A stretch of DNA of 64,000 bases from Rodentibacter sp. Ppn85 (GTDB lineage Bacteria > Pseudomonadota > Gammaproteobacteria > Enterobacterales > Pasteurellaceae), in NCBI RefSeq assembly GCF_001999335.1, contig NZ_MLHS01000038.1, positions 1-64,000 of the forward strand, read 5' to 3'. The first letter of the stretch is position 1. Every line of letters begins with the position of its first letter. Made by a program: the position numbers and the translations under genes. A model generated the notes under the pieces. The model saw only the letters and a program-made list of their open reading frames with translations, did no database searches and was not told the DNA's origin. Shown in pieces: positions 18,308-26,129 of the stretch.

Positions 18308-18931
18308 TTATTTTTGTGTAAGCGTATTGAAACTGGTCATTAAGTTACGATAATCAGGAATATGATTAGAGAATAACGCACCTAAACCTTCAATATCATT
18401 ACGCCAGTCACGGTGTAGTTCACAAGCGGCGCCGAACCAAGTCATCATTTGCACACCTGCCGCTTCCATACGACGCCATGCCGCATCACGGGTTATCTCG
18501 TTAAATGTTCCTGAAGCATCGGCAATCACGAATACATCAAAACCTTCTTCAATGGCTGAAAGCGCAGGAAAGGCGACACACACTTCAGTGACCACACCGG
18601 CAATAATCAATTGTTTTTTACCCGTTGCCTTAACCTCTTTCACGAAATCTTCATTATCCCACGCATTGATATTACCGGGACGGGCAATATAAGGAGCATC
18701 AGGGAACATTTCCTTTAATTCCGGTACTAACGGACCATTCGGACCGGTTTCAAAAGAGGTGGTTAAAATAGTTGGAAGGTTAAAGTATTTCGCTAAATCT
18801 GCCGTTGCCAATACGTTATTTTTGAATTTATCCGGATCAATATCACGCACTAAAGATAAAAGACCAGTTTGATGGTCAACCAACAGCATAGCTGCATTAT
18901 TTTTGTCTAAACGAACATAAGGTTTTACCAT
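18308..18931 (-). CDS. isochorismatase-like cysteine hydrolase (YcaC family)
   Basis: A cytoplasmic cysteine hydrolase of 207 aa, close in layout to E. coli YcaC, an octameric enzyme of unknown substrate. The catalytic Asp is in MLLVDHQTGLL and the nucleophile Cys in GVVTEVCVAFPAL. A GGAGAAG site precedes the ATG at 18931. An in-frame start at 18997 lies in the palindromic upstream region and lacks a ribosome site. It is divergent from a LysR-type gene that probably regulates it together with the reductase and pirin genes. Confidence 0.88.
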   Translation of the reverse strand: MVKPYVRLDKNNAAMLLVDHQTGLLSLVRDIDPDKFKNNVLATADLAKYFNLPTILTTSFETGPNGPLVPELKEMFPDAPYIARPGNINAWDNEDFVKEVKATGKKQLIIAGVVTEVCVAFPALSAIEEGFDVFVIADASGTFNEITRDAAWRRMEAAGVQMMTWFGAACELHRDWRNDIEGLGALFSNHIPDYRNLMTSFNTLTQK

Positions 18932-18960
18932 TTTTACTTCTCCAAAAATTGTTAAAAGTT

Positions 18961-18996
18961 TGACGTATATCCTAGTTAAGTCTAAGATATACGTCA
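18961..18996. promoter_or_regulatory. inverted repeat upstream of the YcaC-like gene
   Basis: TGACGTATATC (18961-18971) and GATATACGTCA (18986-18996) are perfect 11-bp inverted repeats with a 14-bp spacer, 30 bp before the gene start. It fits an operator for a dimeric regulator, or an mRNA leader hairpin. Confidence 0.55.
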
Positions 18997-19073
18997 TTCA
19001 TTTCTCAAAACAACTCTCACATTGTTTCAAGTTGCCGTATCACGGCTCGCATAATATAGAGGTAATATTGCTC

Positions 19074-19093
19074 CATTTGTAGATCTACAAATG
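19074..19093. promoter_or_regulatory. 20-bp perfect palindrome, candidate LysR operator
   Basis: CATTTGTAGATCTACAAATG is a perfect palindrome lying 32 bp before the LysR ATG in the divergent intergenic region. LysR regulators usually bind dyads beside their own promoter, so it is a good candidate site. Seen directly; function inferred. Confidence 0.6.
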
Positions 19094-19124
19094 AGTTTCC
19101 CTGTTGCATATTTGGAACAATAAA

Positions 19125-20032
19125 ATGAAACATAATTTAGACTTAAATGATCTCTATTTATTCGTACAAGTGGTCAATGCCGGAAGTTTTAGTGAAGCCA
19201 GTCGTCGCTTGTGCATTCCTAAAACGACAATTAGTCGTCGCATTGCGAAGTTAGAAAAAGTACTTGGCGTTGCACTCATTCAGCGAAATACTCATCAATT
19301 TGAAGTCACACATCTAGGCGATCAATACTATCAATATTGCCTAAGTTTGGTTCGACAGGTAGAAAAAGAACAACGTTTTATTGACCAACAATTCGAATCA
19401 AAAGGGCAAATTAGACTAAGCTGCCCTAAAGAATTATTGGACTTGTATGTGAATGATATGCTTGCTGAATTTATAGCAACTTATTCCGATATTGAATTAT
19501 TTGTAGAAAGTACAAATAGAAAAGTCGATTTAATTAAAGAACGGTTGGATTTTGCCTTAAGAGTGCGCCCTTATCCTTTTGAAGACAGTGAAGTTGTCAC
19601 AAAAACACTCTGTTTATCCCAACACTACCTAGTTGCAAGCCCAAAACTTATCAGGGAACCCTTCAAAACTCTGAAACAAATTCATCACTACCCTGTTTTA
19701 ACTTGGGCAAGACAAGATCATTCTTGGTCCTTTGAACATCACAAAGAGGGAAAACAACATATTTCTTATTATCCTAAATTAATTAGTGAGAACATTTATC
19801 TTATTCATAAAAGTACTGTCAAAGGCGTTGGGATAGCCGTATTACCGGAAGTTTTAGTCAGAAAAGATTTAAAACAAGACAGATTACGAATTATTTCGCC
19901 GGAAGGATGGCATATCCCCAATATGGATGGTACAACGTTGCATATAGTTCAAGAAACAGTTTACAACCGTCCGCAAGGTTATTAATCGATTTTCTCTCGG
20001 TCAAATTCGCTGAGTCAGATATTGTGATCTAA
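19125..20032 (+). pseudogene. LysR-family transcription regulator, frameshifted near the C-terminus
   Basis: The N-terminal winged helix (DLNDLYLFVQVVNAGSFSEAS) and most of the effector domain are intact. As it stands the frame stops at 19985 after 286 aa, with an unusual tail (ETVYNRPQGY). Reading in another frame from about 19948 gives SRNSLQPSARLLIDFL and continues to TAA at 20030-20032, which is the normal LysR C-terminus. That stop lies 5 bp before a perfect terminator hairpin. A 1-bp (or 7-bp) deletion is the simplest explanation. The product may still work because only the last helix is altered. Divergent from the YcaC-like gene. Confidence 0.8.
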
Positions 20033-20036
20033 GAAA

Positions 20037-20076
20037 ATCCCCTTAATGACATTAAGGGGATGATTGTATTTTTTAA
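20037..20076 (+). terminator. terminator after the LysR gene
   Basis: ATCCCCTTAAT (20037-20047) and ATTAAGGGGAT (20051-20061) form an 11-bp perfect stem with a 3-nt loop. A T-run follows about 8 bp later. Its position supports the restored LysR end at 20032. Confidence 0.75.
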
Positions 20077-20085
20077 TAAAAACTC

Positions 20086-20311
20086 TTATTCAGCTACATA
20101 TTGCCGATATTCGCGATGTTTCCCTAAACTAATTTCCGTGCGCTTAAGTGGGAGGGTGTGATATTTGTAATAATTAAACCGCCATAGTTTCGCACCGGTT
20201 GATTTAATCAATAGATAAAGCCCTTGACCGTCTGATAGCGTGTAGTCTTTATCTTTAAGGTTTGGCTCGCTCTACTTCTGTGTTGGTGAGTGGTTTAGTT
20301 ATACGCGCCAT
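20086..20311 (-). pseudogene. N-terminal remnant of a P4-type tyrosine integrase
   Basis: The ATG at 20311 starts MARITKPLTNTEVERAK, nearly identical to the intact integrase at 35039-36268. A 1-bp frameshift near 20260 follows, then KDKDYTLSDGQGLYLLIKS and LWRFNYYKYHT, EISLGKHREYRQ, and a stop at 20086-20088. Only about 70 codons of a 409-aa enzyme survive. It is the relic of an earlier, related element that used the same tRNA site. Its former right end is the att core at 20593. Confidence 0.88.
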
Positions 20312-20336
20312 AAATTAAGTCTCTATAAAATAAAAA

Positions 20337-20456
20337 TTCGTATAACTAACTGTAAAAATAATCCTCATTCAAGCCAGTAAATTCAAGATTCAAACGATTT
20401 TTAGTTATACGCAATTTATTTCGCATTGTTTCGTATAACTAAGCACATAACTAAAA
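20337..20456. repeat. arm-type integrase sites of the relic element (AGTTATACG type)
   Basis: Copies of (T)TAGTTATACG: CGTATAACTAA near 20338, TTTTAGTTATACG at 20399-20411, CGTATAACTAA at 20432-20442 and CATAACTAAAA at 20446-20456. Two of these lie 161 and 194 bp from the att core, against 164 and 197 bp for the GTAGTACG-type repeats of the intact element. Confidence 0.6.
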
Positions 20457-20592
20457 TCTGTGGCGGTAAACGTATAAACTCGTAAGAAAAAGTATGAGAA
20501 AATAAAGTAGAATTACGTTAAAGTCAGTGTTTATAAGGGTTTGGTTTATGAAAACGAAAGAGGAAATAAGAGGAGAAAAGTCCCTTTGGTAC

Positions 20593-20606
20593 CTACCGGA
20601 CTTGAA
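20593..20606. other. attachment site, left (attL core)
   Basis: CTACCGGACTTGAA matches the T-arm region of the tRNA at 36575-36588. The flank outside the element (20440-20592) is homologous to the DNA between the intact integrase and the tRNA (36425-36574). This shows that the left neighbour was the integrase end of a related element. Confidence 0.8.
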
Positions 20607-21429
20607 TTTACAACTTAACTTATTGATTTAATTAATACACAATTAACTAAATTTAATTTCGTACTACTAAACGTACTACTAAAATACAAAGTCATCTATC
20701 AAAATGACTATTCTTTGAACAATTATTCGGATCGTAAAGAGAGGGTATCAGCCGCTCAAATTTCCCTTTTTTATGGACTCCAAGAATTTCTCTTGGATAG
20801 TATTTCCGTTTTGGTAAAACATTTATTCTTTCGGTAAGTTTAGCCAACGCATTTTTGCGTTCACCTCTAACCGATCCTTTTTTGGATTGGCTGCCTATCC
20901 CTCAAATTGAGGTAAAGTTCTACCGTTGGTGGATGTCGATAGATGTCGAACGATAATTGAATTGATATGAACGGGATAATCAATTCAACAGGGTGATCTT
21001 ATTTTCTCATAGAATAGCGGTAAAGCCAGTGATAGCAAGTGATTATAGGGTGATCGTTAAAAGGTACTCCCAGACGGGGTGGGGGTTCCACGGGGTTGCG
21101 GCATCGCGGTTTTCGGCAGTTTTTTGGGGTTTAGGGTCACCATCATCTTTCTAACAAAACTCAAATTTTGAGGTTTTTTGTTTGATTAAGGTGTTCGTGT
21201 TATACGAATGCCCAATAGTCCACATTATACGGATAATTCAACCGTTACCATATAACCACGGTAACATCTCCCCAAATTTGAGGAGATTAAATTTTCCCTT
21301 GCGTGCGTACTGCTCCCGAAATTCAATAAATAAAAAAGGCTATAAAAAACTGTAATAGCGATAAAACGGCGTTCCCCGTGCGGTATTTAAGGCTTTTTCG
21401 CTGAACTTTTTCTTGCCTCTCCCCATATT
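20607..21429. other. non-coding left end of the element with many hairpins
   Basis: No convincing gene in about 820 bp. It holds two integrase arm repeats (20660-20684) and stem-loops around TCCAAGAATTTCTCTTGGA (near 20780), TTGAATTGAT/ATCAATTCAA (20957-20988), repeated CTCAAATTTTGAGG-type palindromes (near 20898, 21168, 21270) and GTTACC/GGTAAC (near 21245). A short GC-rich block (21068-21119) stands out. It could carry packaging or partition sites or a structured RNA. Confidence 0.5.
20660..20684. repeat. arm-type integrase sites, left side of the element
   Basis: Two tandem CGTACTACTAAA repeats (20660-20671 and 20672-20684), identical to those beside the integrase at the other end, as expected for P' arm sites. 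Confidence 0.7.
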
Positions 21430-21461
21430 AAAAAGGCTCAATGCAATGCACTAAGCCTTTT
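21430..21461 (-). terminator. terminator of the toxin-antitoxin operon
   Basis: On the - strand AAAAGGCT (21461-21454) pairs with AGCCTTTTT (21438-21430), 12 bp after the antitoxin stop, with the T-run completing a standard intrinsic terminator. Confidence 0.8.
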
Positions 21462-21472
21462 AAATCGTTATG

Positions 21473-21787
21473 CTATATCTTAGCTAATTCCTCAAAAATC
21501 TGTGGTGAACGTTCCACCATTCGCAGAAGTAAGGCGGCTTGTTGGCTTGGTTTAGTTTGCCCCTGTTCCCACGCTTGGAATGTTCTTACACTGGTTCTTA
21601 ATTTTCGTGCAAATACCGTTTGGGATAAATTCAGCTGCTGTCTGATTGCTTTCACTTCTTCCGGTGTAATAGTTATAGGAGAGGGTTTTTCTAGTGTTTC
21701 CGTTCTTAGCGTGATTTTCCCCTCTAGGTGTTGCCCCATTTGTTCAAAACCTTGTTTTAACTCTTCAAATAAATTTCGTTCTGTCAT
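21473..21787 (-). CDS. HTH antitoxin of a type II pair (NadS/HigA-like)
   Basis: 104 aa. The C-terminal half is a Cro/C1-type helix-turn-helix (ITPEEVKAIRQQLNLSQTVFARKL, then TFQAWEQGQTKPS). The N-terminal part (LFEELKQGFEQMGQHLEGK) resembles NadS-type antitoxins. Its ATG overlaps the toxin stop by 4 bp (ATGA), giving toxin-first order and translational coupling. It should bind and neutralise the toxin and repress the operon. As the leftmost gene pair it probably stabilises the element. Confidence 0.85.
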   Translation of the reverse strand: MTERNLFEELKQGFEQMGQHLEGKITLRTETLEKPSPITITPEEVKAIRQQLNLSQTVFARKLRTSVRTFQAWEQGQTKPSQQAALLLRMVERSPQIFEELAKI

Positions 21788-22131
21788 TGGGTTGCTCCTG
21801 TTCTTTTTTTTATGTTATTGGCTAGTTGTGCCAAAACTTTTAATTCTTCGGGTTTTAAGTCGTCTTTAACTTCTTTTCCGTAGATCGTGAAAAAGTAAAT
21901 AGTTTGATTGTTGATGTAGTGATAGTAAATAGCCCTTGCACCGCCTCTTTTGCCTTTGTTTCGTTTACTGTTTGCCACTCTGATTTTTCTCAAGCCATTT
22001 GAACCCTGAATTAAATCCCCCCTTTCGGGATTGTCTAATAGTTCATTTTGTAAAACTTTATATTCATCATCTGATAAATACTCGGCCCGATATTTTTCAA
22101 AAAAGGGCAATTCAACAAAAGCAAGTTTCAT
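21784..22131 (-). CDS. RelE/HigB-like toxin
   Basis: 115 aa of RelE/ParE superfamily shape. The core is basic and glycine-rich (GLRKIRVANSKRNKGKRGGARAIYYHYI), followed by a strand-rich IYFFTIYGKEVKDDL and a helical end. This matches HigB-like ribosome-dependent mRNases. The companion antitoxin overlaps its stop. Family is well supported; nuclease activity is inferred. Confidence 0.85.
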   Translation of the reverse strand: MKLAFVELPFFEKYRAEYLSDDEYKVLQNELLDNPERGDLIQGSNGLRKIRVANSKRNKGKRGGARAIYYHYINNQTIYFFTIYGKEVKDDLKPEELKVLAQLANNIKKRTGATQ

Positions 22132-22267
22132 TTTTTATTCTCATGACTAATTTTCATACATTATACTCGTAAATGGTATATTTACAATAAAAGCATTTAA
22201 AGTTTCACCTATGAATCAACAAAGGAACTTTCACCATATAAAAAAGTGTATATATAACAGAAAAACA

Positions 22268-22542
22268 CCGGGACAACCGGGCCAGCGGGACAGACAACAA
22301 AATACCTTATATTTCAATTGGTTAAATTTTCAAATCTGTCCCAAAGCACCGGGACACACCGGGATAAAACCGGGACAGAAAAATTTGATTAAAAAATAAG
22401 CGGGACAAAACTGCTAAAAATCGGGACAAAATAGTCTAAAATCGGGACATTTTTTTTAAATACCGGGACAGTTTTTAATTATAACTATTTGTTTTTATTG
22501 AGTATGTTATTGTGTGTCTCTATTGTGTCCCGCTTGTCCCGG
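22268..22542. repeat. CGGGACA iteron array, candidate replication origin
   Basis: Nine exact CGGGACA copies (starting 22269, 22286, 22350, 22371, 22401, 22422, 22443, 22464 plus the variant CGGGATA at 22360) and inverted copies TGTCCC(G) at 22337, 22526 and 22535. Four copies are exactly 21 bp apart (22401, 22422, 22443, 22464), two helical turns, and others are 10-11 bp apart. AT-rich spacers lie between. The array sits downstream of the DUF927 ATPase gene, as P4 places iterons around its primase-helicase. The rest of 22132-22661 has no gene. Confidence 0.75.
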
Positions 22543-22620
22543 TAAAAAATCCCTATATATACAAAATTTTTTCATCACTCAATTTCATTCGCTTTGATTT
22601 ATTCATATCTTTTACACAAC

Positions 22621-22645
22621 AAAAAAGAGGGCGTTTTGCCCTCTT
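22621..22645 (-). terminator. terminator of the DUF927 operon
   Basis: On the - strand AAGAGGGC-AAAAC-GCCCTCTT is followed by TTTT. It lies 17 bp beyond the stop at 22662 and shields the iteron array from transcription. Confidence 0.85.
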
Positions 22646-22661
22646 ATTTTTTTCTTTGCTC

Positions 22662-24845
22662 TTACTCGATTTTTTCTCCCTCTTCCGTTTCCGTGATTGG
22701 AATCAAGACATAACATCGCGTCTGTTTTTTATCTACATTAGCCGGAATGCGCACCCTAAATCTAGGTGGAGTTTCATTAGAACGCTCTAACATTCCGGCA
22801 TTGAATAATATTTCATTTGCCTGTTTCTCATTAAAGCCTTTAATCACATCTTCAAGATAAACCTGCGGAAAAATTAAAAACTTCTCTTTATCATTTCGTT
22901 CATTGGCTAATAGCCTATAACCTGCTGTATCACTAGGCTCTTTTTGATTCGGGTCGAAGGGGGTTTCAATAAAGCGTGATACATATCTTAAAAGCCACCC
23001 ATTCACCTGTTCAATAATCTGTTTTTCTTCCCTTGAATGTAGCCCGTACTCGTTCACCCATTCGTTAAAACTGTGTAAAAGTGCGGTCTGATTTTCCTGT
23101 GTTTTCCAACCAGTTAAATGGTCCGCCAGTTGTAAGGCGGTTTCCAGTATGGCAAATCTACCCGCCACCCGGTTAACTTGTGGGCTAGCGTCATTGGGTA
23201 GCATTGATTGCCATTGCGCAGCATAACGTTGATATTCAGCCACCACCGCGCTTTTATTTTCTAATAGCCACATAATCCACGCTTTGCCCATTGTGCCGTA
23301 GTAGCAGCGTGTCATGGCGTTTAAATGGTCGGCGTGGGCTTTGCCATTGCCAAAATGATAAAACGTGTTGGCGGGCTGAATAGGGATATTTAACAAGCGC
23401 ACTAATTGCCCTGCATTGGTTCTGATGTTGTCCTGCTTGAGATACAACTCTAAATCTTGTTCACCGGTGGAAAAGGCTAAAATCCGCCAGCGGTTTAATT
23501 CTCGGTTTCCGCCTTCCTTTGCCCCTTGAATTTTCCCTACGCCGTTAAATAAGGCGTAAGCGGTCTGTTCTACGTGCTTTTTACTTGCCCCTTGTCCGAT
23601 TTCATCAAGGGGAATAAAGCCGTCATTACGCGCGGCGGCTTCGTTAATTAAACCTAGGCTGGTGCCGTTCCACGATAAGCGAATCATATCCGGTTCGCCA
23701 TAGATTGAGCTGGCAATATTCGCTATGGTAGTTTTTCCTGCGCTGGATTTCCCGAACAAATGTACACCAAAACTTTCCGCCCCAATTAAGCCAATCAAAG
23801 GCGCAGCCAAAGCGCAAGCCACCCCCAGCATCATGGAATGATTGCCCTTGAGATATTGCCCGATTTCCTGCTGCCAGTCGCTTAACGTGCCTTTGGCTTG
23901 ATAACCTGCGGTGGTGGCTGACTTACTGTTGAAATAAACAGGCTGACTAGGTTTTCCCAATACTTCACCGTTTGGCAAGATATACGCGTTAAAATCCGCT
24001 TGCCAGCCGGTTTCATTCACAATCAGATAAATGGGCTTATTCCGAGTGTCTTGCAGAAAATCCGCTAAATGAGGCTTGAGCCGTTGATTGTTAGTCACTC
24101 TTACGCCTTTTTGCTTGAGCAATTGCCAGCCGGTACGCTCGCCAATATCCGCCCATGGTAGGGCAATTAATGTCGGTTCAGTTTTGCCCTGTGCTTGAAA
24201 GGAAAGCATAGAAAAATGCTCACTCTCGGAAATGCCCACGCCCACCACGTCCACACAATCCGCCAGCCATTCGCTTTTTTCGTTTAATTCGCCCGTGTCC
24301 TTGTCTAACTTCGGAATAATCCGATAAATGCCCGCTATGCCGTTTTCCTTGCGTTCTTCGATATAGGGTTGATGATTGTCTCGGGTTGATTCGCAAATGA
24401 GCTGAATTTCCCCGTGATAGGTTTCGCCCTTGCGTATGCGCTGAATATATCGGCTCACATCTTCAATCATCTGCAAGGCTTCATCATAATAAATCACACT
24501 TTCGGCTGCCGTATGTTTGGCTAGATTCAAATAAACCGCCTCTAAAACTTCCGTGTCTAACGCATTGCCACCATTTGCCCGAATTAAACGAACATAACGG
24601 GCGTTTTTCGGGGCAATTCGCAATGATTGGATAGATTCTAAGGCTTTATCGTCCACCACCACACAAGGCGATTTATGGGCGTTTTCGCCTAAGGCATTTT
24701 CAAGGTCGATTTCAACCGCACTTTTACCCGATTCATCAATATGCTTGGCAATCTCCCACGCTTGCAAGCCTAAGCAAATAGTGATTTCTGTTTCGCCAGT
24801 TTGGTCTTGTGCTTTCACAAAGGGGGCGTTTTTTAGTTTAGCCAT
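22662..24845 (-). CDS. DUF927-domain helicase-like replication protein
   Basis: 727 aa. Residues 165-470 match the DUF927 domain, an AAA+-like ATPase found in phage, satellite and plasmid replication proteins. Walker A is GKSSAGKT (365-372) and Walker B FIPLDEIGQ (410-418), with WNGTSLGLINEAA between. The C-terminal 200 residues are winged-helix-like. No TOPRIM or zinc-finger primase is visible at the N-terminus, so it is probably a helicase/loader, with priming done by the host. The start overlaps the preceding gene by 13 bp. Iterons lie just downstream, which makes it the likely initiator. Confidence 0.82.
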   Translation of the reverse strand: MAKLKNAPFVKAQDQTGETEITICLGLQAWEIAKHIDESGKSAVEIDLENALGENAHKSPCVVVDDKALESIQSLRIAPKNARYVRLIRANGGNALDTEVLEAVYLNLAKHTAAESVIYYDEALQMIEDVSRYIQRIRKGETYHGEIQLICESTRDNHQPYIEERKENGIAGIYRIIPKLDKDTGELNEKSEWLADCVDVVGVGISESEHFSMLSFQAQGKTEPTLIALPWADIGERTGWQLLKQKGVRVTNNQRLKPHLADFLQDTRNKPIYLIVNETGWQADFNAYILPNGEVLGKPSQPVYFNSKSATTAGYQAKGTLSDWQQEIGQYLKGNHSMMLGVACALAAPLIGLIGAESFGVHLFGKSSAGKTTIANIASSIYGEPDMIRLSWNGTSLGLINEAAARNDGFIPLDEIGQGASKKHVEQTAYALFNGVGKIQGAKEGGNRELNRWRILAFSTGEQDLELYLKQDNIRTNAGQLVRLLNIPIQPANTFYHFGNGKAHADHLNAMTRCYYGTMGKAWIMWLLENKSAVVAEYQRYAAQWQSMLPNDASPQVNRVAGRFAILETALQLADHLTGWKTQENQTALLHSFNEWVNEYGLHSREEKQIIEQVNGWLLRYVSRFIETPFDPNQKEPSDTAGYRLLANERNDKEKFLIFPQVYLEDVIKGFNEKQANEILFNAGMLERSNETPPRFRVRIPANVDKKQTRCYVLIPITETEEGEKIE

Positions 24846-25288
24846 TGTTGCCCTCCTGTTTCGCTTACTGTGTGCTTTTCCATTTGAGCAAGGGCTATCT
24901 GTGCCTCTTGGGATATTAAAGCGATATTGGCTCGCAAAAAGCCTAATATGGTGAACTTCATTAAATCCTGCTGGATTTCTTCCGCAGTTAAGTTCGCCAG
25001 TATGTCGTCCACATTATCAACGCCTTTGCGTTCCGGCATTGATTGAATTAGCCATTTCTCCACATAATGACAATCAGCCACCACCGCACGCAGATAGTCA
25101 TCATAGCCTTTCAGCTCGGCATTGGCGGAAATAATTGCCTCTCTTACACCGTCAAGCAGTGAAAACAAGGCGGGAAAAGCAGTTGCCCTATCTTCCGCAC
25201 CACAAGCCAACGCCGCTTTCTCCCGTTCGGAATAGTCCGACCAGTCTAGCTTTTCTTGTGAATGATTGGATTTTGTTGTTTTAGCCAT
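24833..25288 (-). CDS. hypothetical protein, 151 aa, upstream of the DUF927 gene
   Basis: A soluble, mostly helical acidic protein (SDYSEREKAALACGAEDRATA near residue 17). An AAGGGGTAAG ribosome site precedes the ATG. It overlaps the DUF927 gene by 13 bp and the preceding 54-aa gene by 8 bp, so it is translated with them and may be a replication accessory. No recognised domain. Confidence 0.7.
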   Translation of the reverse strand: MAKTTKSNHSQEKLDWSDYSEREKAALACGAEDRATAFPALFSLLDGVREAIISANAELKGYDDYLRAVVADCHYVEKWLIQSMPERKGVDNVDDILANLTAEEIQQDLMKFTILGFLRANIALISQEAQIALAQMEKHTVSETGGQQWLN

Positions 25289-25445
25289 TGCTTACCCCTT
25301 GTTTCTTAATCGATACGGCTTGATAAATCACTTCATTCAACGCTTTTTCCGATAGGCTTAATGCTTCTGCTAGGGTGTTTACCGTGCCTAGTATGATTGG
25401 TTTATGTTGGCTATATCCGACAACTTGATAATTTACCTTAGTCAT
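25281..25445 (-). CDS. hypothetical small protein, 54 aa
   Basis: Short frame from the ATG at 25445, with a GGGGGTG ribosome site. It begins MTKVNYQVVGYSQHKP and has an amphipathic helical second half (TLAEALSLSEKALNEVIYQA). It overlaps both neighbours by exactly 8 bp (ATGACTAA and ATGGCTAA). Function unknown. Confidence 0.65.
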   Translation of the reverse strand: MTKVNYQVVGYSQHKPIILGTVNTLAEALSLSEKALNEVIYQAVSIKKQGVSNG

Positions 25446-25713
25446 TATTCACCCCCTGCAACTTTTCATTCTCTATGCGCTCGATATTGAGCCGGTCGAT
25501 TTGCTCAATCGCCTCATTGAATTTATAAATCAAATAGCCATTGGCTTGATTGAAGTCTTTCAACGTGCCGGCATTGTCTCGGGTGAATGTTACCCCTTGA
25601 GATTTCGCCAGCGCATTAAATAACTTTCCGCCCGTTTTTAACCGTTCGACTAAATCCGCCATTTCTGCACGCATTTTTAGCTTGTGATGAAAACTATCAT
25701 GGTAAACGTCCAA
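25438..25713 (-). CDS. hypothetical protein, about 91 aa, start uncertain
   Basis: A helical protein with NNN-type charged repeats (MADLVERLKTGGKLFNALAKS). The TTG at 25713 is only a possible start. The frame stays open about 120 bp further upstream with coding-like residues (FTYAQITRQFKLILESNKR) but no ATG, GTG or TTG there. The true start may be non-standard or lost to mutation. It overlaps the next gene by 8 bp. Confidence 0.55.
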   Translation of the reverse strand: MDVYHDSFHHKLKMRAEMADLVERLKTGGKLFNALAKSQGVTFTRDNAGTLKDFNQANGYLIYKFNEAIEQIDRLNIERIENEKLQGVNND

Positions 25714-25783
25714 ACATCGCTTGTTACTCTCTAAAATCAGCTTAAATTGCCGTGTAATTTGCGCATAGGTAAACGATAAAGGA

Positions 25784-25966
25784 TTAAGTAGTAGATTCCC
25801 CTTTGCTTTTGGATTTAGTCGCGCCTTGCTCGTTTAATTGCGTTTTTCCTAGTTTTGCAAAATGTGATTTACTTTCGCAATTTTTAACCGAGCTTTTGTC
25901 GTTGGTGGCTTTATGGTTTGCTTTCCATTGCTCAAGCTGTGCCATTGGGTTAGTTGGTTTCATCAT
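25784..25966 (-). CDS. hypothetical basic small protein, 60 aa
   Basis: Starts MMKPTNPMAQLEQWKAN after a GGGGGAA ribosome site. The rest is Lys/Ser/Thr-rich and probably disordered (ATKSKSKGEST end). It overlaps the preceding 59-aa gene by 17 bp. The frame is open further upstream, but that part is the shadow of the neighbour. Confidence 0.6.
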   Translation of the reverse strand: MMKPTNPMAQLEQWKANHKATNDKSSVKNCESKSHFAKLGKTQLNEQGATKSKSKGESTT

Positions 25967-26129
25967 TTCCCCCTGTGTGCTTAATCTCCACCGCCACAAC
26001 ATCACGATAGCTAAAATCATCTTTGTTTGATTCAATGTAGGATTTGATTTCTTCCGCCCGGGCAAGGGTGACACCTTCCGCACAAATAAACGTGCGCCCG
26101 TCTTGATAGTGTAGGATTACGTTATTCAT
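25950..26129 (-). CDS. hypothetical small protein, 59 aa
   Basis: Begins MNNVILHYQDGRTFICAEGV, then helical and acidic (LARAEEIKSYIESNKDDFS). Its start overlaps the preceding gene by 8 bp (ATGAATAA), implying coupled translation. Function unknown. Confidence 0.65.
   Translation of the reverse strand: MNNVILHYQDGRTFICAEGVTLARAEEIKSYIESNKDDFSYRDVVAVEIKHTGGNDETN

Noticed and set aside
22268-22542. CRISPR array
   Set aside because: The repeats are only 7-8 bp with irregular, AT-rich, non-unique spacing and no cas genes; iterons fit better.
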